Positions 60,282 through 64,000 of a stretch of DNA of 64,000 nucleotides are shown here, in pieces (positions within the stretch are counted from its first letter, which is position 1; each line of letters opens with the position of its first letter). Origin of the DNA: Klebsiella spallanzanii (lineage in GTDB: Bacteria > Pseudomonadota > Gammaproteobacteria > Enterobacterales > Enterobacteriaceae); NCBI RefSeq assembly GCF_902158555.1, contig NZ_CABGGS010000043.1, positions 310,001 to 374,000 of the forward strand, given 5' to 3'. A model generated the notes under the pieces. The model was not told the origin of the DNA. It made no database searches and worked only from the letters and a program-made list of their open reading frames with translations. A program made the translations under genes and the position numbers.

Positions 60282-61799
60282 ATGTCTGAACAACAAGCAC
60301 AGGGCGCTGACGCGGCAATTGACCTTAATAATGAACTGAAAGCCCGTCGTGAAAAGCTGGCTGCACTGCGTGAGCAGGGTATCCCGTTCCCGAATGATTT
60401 CCGTCGTGACCACACCTCTGATCAACTGCACGCTGACTTCGATGCGAAAGAAAACGAAGAGCTGGAAGCGCTGAATGTTGAAGTCGCCGTTGCTGGCCGC
60501 ATGATGACCCGTCGTATTATGGGTAAAGCTTCCTTCGTTACGCTGCAGGACGTAGGCGGCCGCATTCAGCTGTACGTTGCGCGTGACGATCTGGCTGAAG
60601 GCGTTTACAACGAGCAGTTCAAAAAATGGGACCTCGGTGACATTATCGCTGCTCGCGGTAAGTTGTTCAAAACCAAGACCGGTGAACTCTCTATCCATTG
60701 CACCGAGCTGCGTCTGCTGACCAAAGCCCTGCGCCCGCTGCCGGACAAATTCCACGGCCTGCAGGATCAGGAAGCGCGTTATCGTCAGCGCTATCTGGAC
60801 CTGATCTCCAATGATGAATCTCGCAACACCTTTAAAGTTCGTTCGCAGATCCTGGCTGGCATTCGTCAGTTCATGGTCGGTCGCGGCTTTATGGAAGTTG
60901 AAACTCCGATGATGCAGGTGATCCCTGGCGGCGCTTCCGCCCGTCCGTTTATCACCCATCACAACGCACTGGACCTCGACATGTACCTGCGTATCGCGCC
61001 GGAACTGTACTTGAAACGTCTGGTGGTTGGCGGTTTTGAGCGTGTGTTCGAAATCAACCGTAACTTCCGTAACGAAGGCATCTCCGTTCGCCATAACCCA
61101 GAGTTCACCATGATGGAACTCTATATGGCGTATGCGGATTATAAAGATCTGATTGAGCTGACTGAATCTCTGTTCCGCACGCTGGCGCAGGACGTTCTGG
61201 GCCACACTGAAGTGCCTTATGGCGATCAGACCTTCGACTTCGGCAAGCCGTTTGAAAAACTGACCATGCGTGAAGCTATCAAGAAATACCGTCCGGAAAC
61301 CGAGATGGCGGACCTGGATAACTTCGATTCCGCGAAAGCCATTGCTGAAAGTATCGGCGTTCACGTTGAGAAGAGCTGGGGTCTGGGCCGTATCGTGACC
61401 GAGATCTTCGAAGAAGTGGCGGAAGCGCACCTGATTCAGCCAACCTTCATTACTGAATATCCGGCAGAAGTTTCTCCGCTGGCGCGCCGTAACGACGAGA
61501 ACCCGGAAATCACCGACCGCTTTGAATTCTTCATCGGCGGGCGTGAAATTGGTAACGGCTTCAGCGAGCTGAACGATGCCGAAGACCAGGCGCAGCGCTT
61601 CCTGGATCAGGTAAACGCGAAAGCCGCTGGTGATGACGAAGCGATGTTCTATGATGAAGACTACGTGACCGCGCTGGAGCATGGCCTGCCGCCGACTGCG
61701 GGTCTGGGTATTGGTATCGACCGTATGGTCATGCTGTTCACTAACAGCCACACCATCCGCGACGTGATCCTGTTCCCGGCGATGCGTCCGGTAAAATAA
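60282..61799 (+). CDS. lysS: Lysyl-tRNA synthetase (class II)
   Basis: Charges tRNA-Lys. The 505-residue enzyme has an N-terminal OB-fold anticodon domain (residues 60-150, [19 protein letters not shown]), the class II core with [29 protein letters not shown] and the C-terminal motif 3 [16 protein letters not shown]. Length equals E. coli LysS. Directly follows prfB, a pairing seen across enterobacteria. Confidence 0.97.
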   Translation: MSEQQAQGADAAIDLNNELKARREKLAALREQGIPFPNDFRRDHTSDQLHADFDAKENEELEALNVEVAVAGRMMTRRIMGKASFVTLQDVGGRIQLYVARDDLAEGVYNEQFKKWDLGDIIAARGKLFKTKTGELSIHCTELRLLTKALRPLPDKFHGLQDQEARYRQRYLDLISNDESRNTFKVRSQILAGIRQFMVGRGFMEVETPMMQVIPGGASARPFITHHNALDLDMYLRIAPELYLKRLVVGGFERVFEINRNFRNEGISVRHNPEFTMMELYMAYADYKDLIELTESLFRTLAQDVLGHTEVPYGDQTFDFGKPFEKLTMREAIKKYRPETEMADLDNFDSAKAIAESIGVHVEKSWGLGRIVTEIFEEVAEAHLIQPTFITEYPAEVSPLARRNDENPEITDRFEFFIGGREIGNGFSELNDAEDQAQRFLDQVNAKAAGDDEAMFYDEDYVTALEHGLPPTAGLGIGIDRMVMLFTNSHTIRDVILFPAMRPVK

Positions 61800-61818
61800 A
61801 CATTACCGTAATAAACGA

Positions 61819-61844
61819 AACCCCAGCAGAACTGGGGTTTTTTT
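61819..61844. terminator. Terminator between lysS and idi
   Basis: AACCCCAG-CAGAA-CTGGGGTT followed by TTTTTAT on the plus strand ends lysS. On the minus strand the mirrored AACCCCAG hairpin follows the idi stop, so it may serve both. Confidence 0.85.
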
Positions 61845-62391
61845 ATGCCTGACGGCTAAAATTTATCAATGCTTCACGCGCATTATCGTCCGTAGCCTGC
61901 ATCACCATCCACGGGCTAAAGGCCCACGGCGTAGCGCGGATCCCGCTTAAAACATCCTCAAGATTGCTCCACTGAAAATCCATTACTTCATCAAGATTGA
62001 TCTGCAATGGGCTGGCTCTTCGTGCGGCATACACCGGGCAGACTTCGTTCTCGACAATACCGTTTGGCGCCACGGCCCGATAGCGAAATTCAGGATAGAC
62101 AGGCGTCATGCTGTGGATATCGACACCTAACTCAAAGCGGCAGCGGCGTTCAACGGCCTGTTCAAAGGTTTCACCGGTTTGCGGGTGTCCGCAGACTGAA
62201 TTCGTCCAGACGCCGGGCCAGGCTTTTTTAGCCAGCGAGCGACGGGTGACCAGTAATTGACCTTTTTCATTGAACAACCAGCAGGAAAATGCGAGGTGCA
62301 AAGGGGTATTGAGGGTGTGAGCGGCATACTTCTCCAGCATACCTGAAGGCTTATCTTGCTCATCGAGCAAAATGACATGTTCCCCGGCCAT
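61843..62391 (-). CDS. idi: Isopentenyl-diphosphate delta-isomerase
   Basis: Interconverts isopentenyl and dimethylallyl diphosphate, balancing isoprenoid precursors. The 182-residue Nudix-fold enzyme has the active-site cysteine in TNSVCGHP, the Nudix-like box [18 protein letters not shown] and the later glutamates in [10 protein letters not shown]. The start at 62389-62391 ([12 protein letters not shown]) fits the family; eleven upstream residues are not used. Convergent to lysS. Confidence 0.94.
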   Translation of the reverse strand: MAGEHVILLDEQDKPSGMLEKYAAHTLNTPLHLAFSCWLFNEKGQLLVTRRSLAKKAWPGVWTNSVCGHPQTGETFEQAVERRCRFELGVDIHSMTPVYPEFRYRAVAPNGIVENEVCPVYAARRASPLQINLDEVMDFQWSNLEDVLSGIRATPWAFSPWMVMQATDDNAREALINFSRQA

Positions 62392-62403
62392 GACAACTCC
62401 TGA

Positions 62404-62440
62404 AAATAAAAAATGACCCGGCACAAACCCGCCGGGTCAT
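62404..62440 (-). terminator. Intrinsic terminator of the DUF554 gene
   Basis: ATGACCCGGC and GCCGGGTCAT form a ten-base-pair stem with an eight-base loop, followed on the minus strand by TTTTTTATTTTC. Confidence 0.85.
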
Positions 62441-62444
62441 GTAC

Positions 62445-63161
62445 TCAGGCCACTAGGGTAGCCCATAAATGGGACAAAGGCATTACCAAAACAAGCCCTG
62501 GTAACATATTCGCTACCGGAAATAGCTTAATGTTGCAGATACGCAACCCGGTTGCCACCATCAGCAGCCCGCCTGCGCAGGAGAAATCCGCCATCATATC
62601 CGGGGTGATCATTGGCAGAATAACCACCGCCAGCATCGCCAGCGCCACTTGAATAACGATCTGCGGGATGGCAATGGTCATCACCGCGTAGCCCAGCAGC
62701 GTGGCGAAGATCCCAGCAGTAAACAGATCGAGAATCGTTTTAATATACAGTATTGATGGATCGCCGCTCATCCCCTCGGTCATCGCCCCAAAGATGCCGG
62801 TACCGCTGGCGCAAAATAGCACCAGGATGGCGACAAATTTCTCGGTGAACTCTTCATGGCTGAGGCCATTGACCGGCGGCAGAACTTTGTTGATTAAACC
62901 GCGCGTGGATCCCGCTGCTTTTCCGATTCTTTTTTCCAGATGCAGAAGCTCGCCGAGGAGTGCGCCGATCACCATGGCCAGCACCACGGCGGGCATGTAC
63001 TTCACTTTTAACACCAGGGTGATGCCCAAACCTACGGAGCAAAGGCCGAAGGTCATTGGCAGCGCTGTTTTGACGCGATCCGGGAGTTTACTCCCCCCCA
63101 TGGCGCCAATTAATCCACCAATAATGACGGCGGAACCATTTACATACGGGCCGATTAACAT
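62445..63161 (-). CDS. DUF554/YqgA-family membrane protein
   Basis: A 238-residue integral membrane protein resembling E. coli YqgA: N-terminal LIGPYVNGSAVIIGG, central ILVLFCASGTGIFGAMTEGMSGDPSIL, and C-terminal MMADFSCAGGLLMVATGLRICNIKLFPV. Several hydrophobic segments are visible. No biochemical function is established. It lies 14 bases after the UbiX-type gene on the same strand, so it is probably the third gene of the UbiD-UbiX operon; whether it moves a substrate or product of that operon is unknown. Confidence 0.88.
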   Translation of the reverse strand: MLIGPYVNGSAVIIGGLIGAMGGSKLPDRVKTALPMTFGLCSVGLGITLVLKVKYMPAVVLAMVIGALLGELLHLEKRIGKAAGSTRGLINKVLPPVNGLSHEEFTEKFVAILVLFCASGTGIFGAMTEGMSGDPSILYIKTILDLFTAGIFATLLGYAVMTIAIPQIVIQVALAMLAVVILPMITPDMMADFSCAGGLLMVATGLRICNIKLFPVANMLPGLVLVMPLSHLWATLVA

Positions 63162-63175
63162 TGAATAATTTCCTG

Positions 63176-63754
63176 TTAATTAAAACTTAGCTCGCCTTCA
63201 CCCCAGCGAGGGATGTTGTTGACCTCAAGGTCAAACAGATCGAGCGCGCGATTAACGCTGTGAGTAATGATGTCGTCCGCCGTTTGTGGCCGTTGGTAAA
63301 GCGCCGGGACCGGCGGAAAGATAATCCCGCCCATCTCGGTGACGGCGGCCATGTTGCGAATATGTCCGAGGTTCAGCGGCGTTTCCCGGGCCAGCAGCAC
63401 CAGTCGACGACGCTCTTTCAGCACGACATCAGCCGCCCGGGTGAGCAGGTTGTCAGTCAGGCAATGGGCAATCGCCCCCAAAGAACGCATTGAGCAGGGG
63501 GCCACCAGCATACCCAGCGTTTTAAACGAACCGCTGGAGATTGCTGCTCCAAGATTAGCGATGGGATGCACCACGTCAGCCAGCGCCACCACGTCGTCCA
63601 GGCAGTAATCCGTCTCCAGTTCGCAGGTTTTTTCCGCGCCTTTCGAGACCACCAGGTGGACTTCAACGGGAAGCGGACGAAGTAGCTCCAGCGCCTTAAC
63701 ACCGTACTGAAACCCGGACGCCCCGCTGATACCAATGATGATGCGTGCTGTCAT
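63176..63754 (-). CDS. UbiX/Pad-family flavin prenyltransferase
   Basis: A 192-residue flavoprotein that prenylates FMN with dimethylallyl phosphate to make the cofactor of UbiD-type decarboxylases. The N-terminal [16 protein letters not shown] and the [36 protein letters not shown] stretch are diagnostic. It is adjacent to a UbiD-type decarboxylase gene end and so resembles subunit B of hydroxyarylic acid (BsdB/EcdB/KpdB-type) systems rather than the ubiquinone UbiX. idi, two genes downstream, makes the precursor DMAPP, which may be coincidence. Confidence 0.9.
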   Translation of the reverse strand: MTARIIIGISGASGFQYGVKALELLRPLPVEVHLVVSKGAEKTCELETDYCLDDVVALADVVHPIANLGAAISSGSFKTLGMLVAPCSMRSLGAIAHCLTDNLLTRAADVVLKERRRLVLLARETPLNLGHIRNMAAVTEMGGIIFPPVPALYQRPQTADDIITHSVNRALDLFDLEVNNIPRWGEGELSFN

Positions 63755-63765
63755 GGTGGTCTCCT

Positions 63766-64000
63766 TTATTCGAAATCAGGCAGGAAGCGTTTAACGTCCA
63801 CTTCTTTAAATTTGGAGCGCTGGAAATTGTGCTTCAGATGGAACGGCACCGTGCAGTCGAAAATTGTTTTGCACGACATCCCCTGCTGTAGGATGCTCGG
63901 GCTGTATTCCGGAACCTGTGATGGGTCGAGCGGGTGGCAGCGGACACCGGGAATAGTAATGGTGTCGACATCGCCCTGGTAGCGGGTTTGCATGGCCCAG
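63766..64000 (-). CDS. UbiD-family decarboxylase, C-terminal end (runs off the right edge)
   Basis: About 77 codons of the end of a UbiD-type decarboxylase: the C-terminal [27 protein letters not shown] is typical of the hydroxyarylic acid decarboxylase group (subunit C type), and [12 protein letters not shown] precedes it. The frame is open to the window edge; the methionine at 63993 is internal. It ends 11 bases before the UbiX-type gene, indicating one operon. The substrate is not visible from this part. Confidence 0.85.
   Translation of the reverse strand, partial: WAMQTRYQGDVDTITIPGVRCHPLDPSQVPEYSPSILQQGMSCKTIFDCTVPFHLKHNFQRSKFKEVDVKRFLPDFE

Noticed and set aside
60267-61751. 494-residue open frame opposite lysS
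   Set aside because: Antisense shadow of lysS, phenylalanine- and valine-rich, without motifs.
63766-63993. Treating the 75-codon frame at the right edge as a complete small gene
   Set aside because: The frame continues upstream to the window edge and the sequence is the typical C-terminus of a UbiD-type decarboxylase.

Overview
The window reads as chromosomal backbone of an enterobacterium close to Klebsiella/Raoultella. Almost every protein aligns without gaps, from memory, to its Escherichia coli counterpart, and the gene order from gshB to idi is that of the E. coli 63-65 minute region. Differences from E. coli K-12 are a lipoprotein gene between speA and speB, an orphan TRAP-type binding protein beside argO, an RpiR-family regulator next to bglA, a thioredoxin-like membrane protein, and a UbiD/UbiX/DUF554 group at the right end. 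No prophage, insertion sequence, tRNA, rRNA operon or CRISPR array was seen.

Layout. 1-6400: gshB (partial), rsmE, endA, sprT, galP and metK on the minus strand. 6439-10512: yqgB-speA, a lipoprotein gene and speB on the plus strand (arginine to agmatine to putrescine). 10662-13691: loiP (minus) and tktA (plus). 14021-19377: a six-gene cmtBA-yggPFDC operon (PTS enzyme II, dehydrogenase, sugar-bisphosphatase, MtlR-like protein, P-loop kinase) whose substrate is unknown. 19775-23186: epd-pgk-fbaA central carbon genes behind CRP- and Cra-like sites. 23376-28042: mscS, TRAP binding protein, argO, yggE, ygfI. 28039-33444: the minus-strand scpA-argK-scpB-scpC operon for B12-dependent succinate to propionate conversion. 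33645-36869: argP, rpiA, serA.

37055-38505 is RNA-rich: a 19-residue Ibs-type toxin ORF with its antisense Sib RNA, fau, 6S RNA and zapA. 38672-42983: ygfB-pepP-ubiH-ubiI. 43403-48036: the gcvTHP glycine cleavage operon with a PurR box upstream and an ERIC repeat between gcvH and gcvP. 48097-53094: ygfF, thiol oxidoreductase, bglA, RpiR regulator, yqfB, yqfA, with two REP elements. 53180-57349: ygfZ, sdhE-ygfX, fldB, xerD, dsbC. 57355-61799: recJ, prfB (programmed +1 frameshift) and lysS, tightly packed. 61843-64000: idi, a DUF554 membrane protein, a UbiX-type flavin prenyltransferase and the C-terminus of a UbiD-type decarboxylase.

Start codons were mostly set by matching the remembered E. 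coli N-termini and by visible Shine-Dalgarno sequences. No search was run; family names come from recognition of the sequences.
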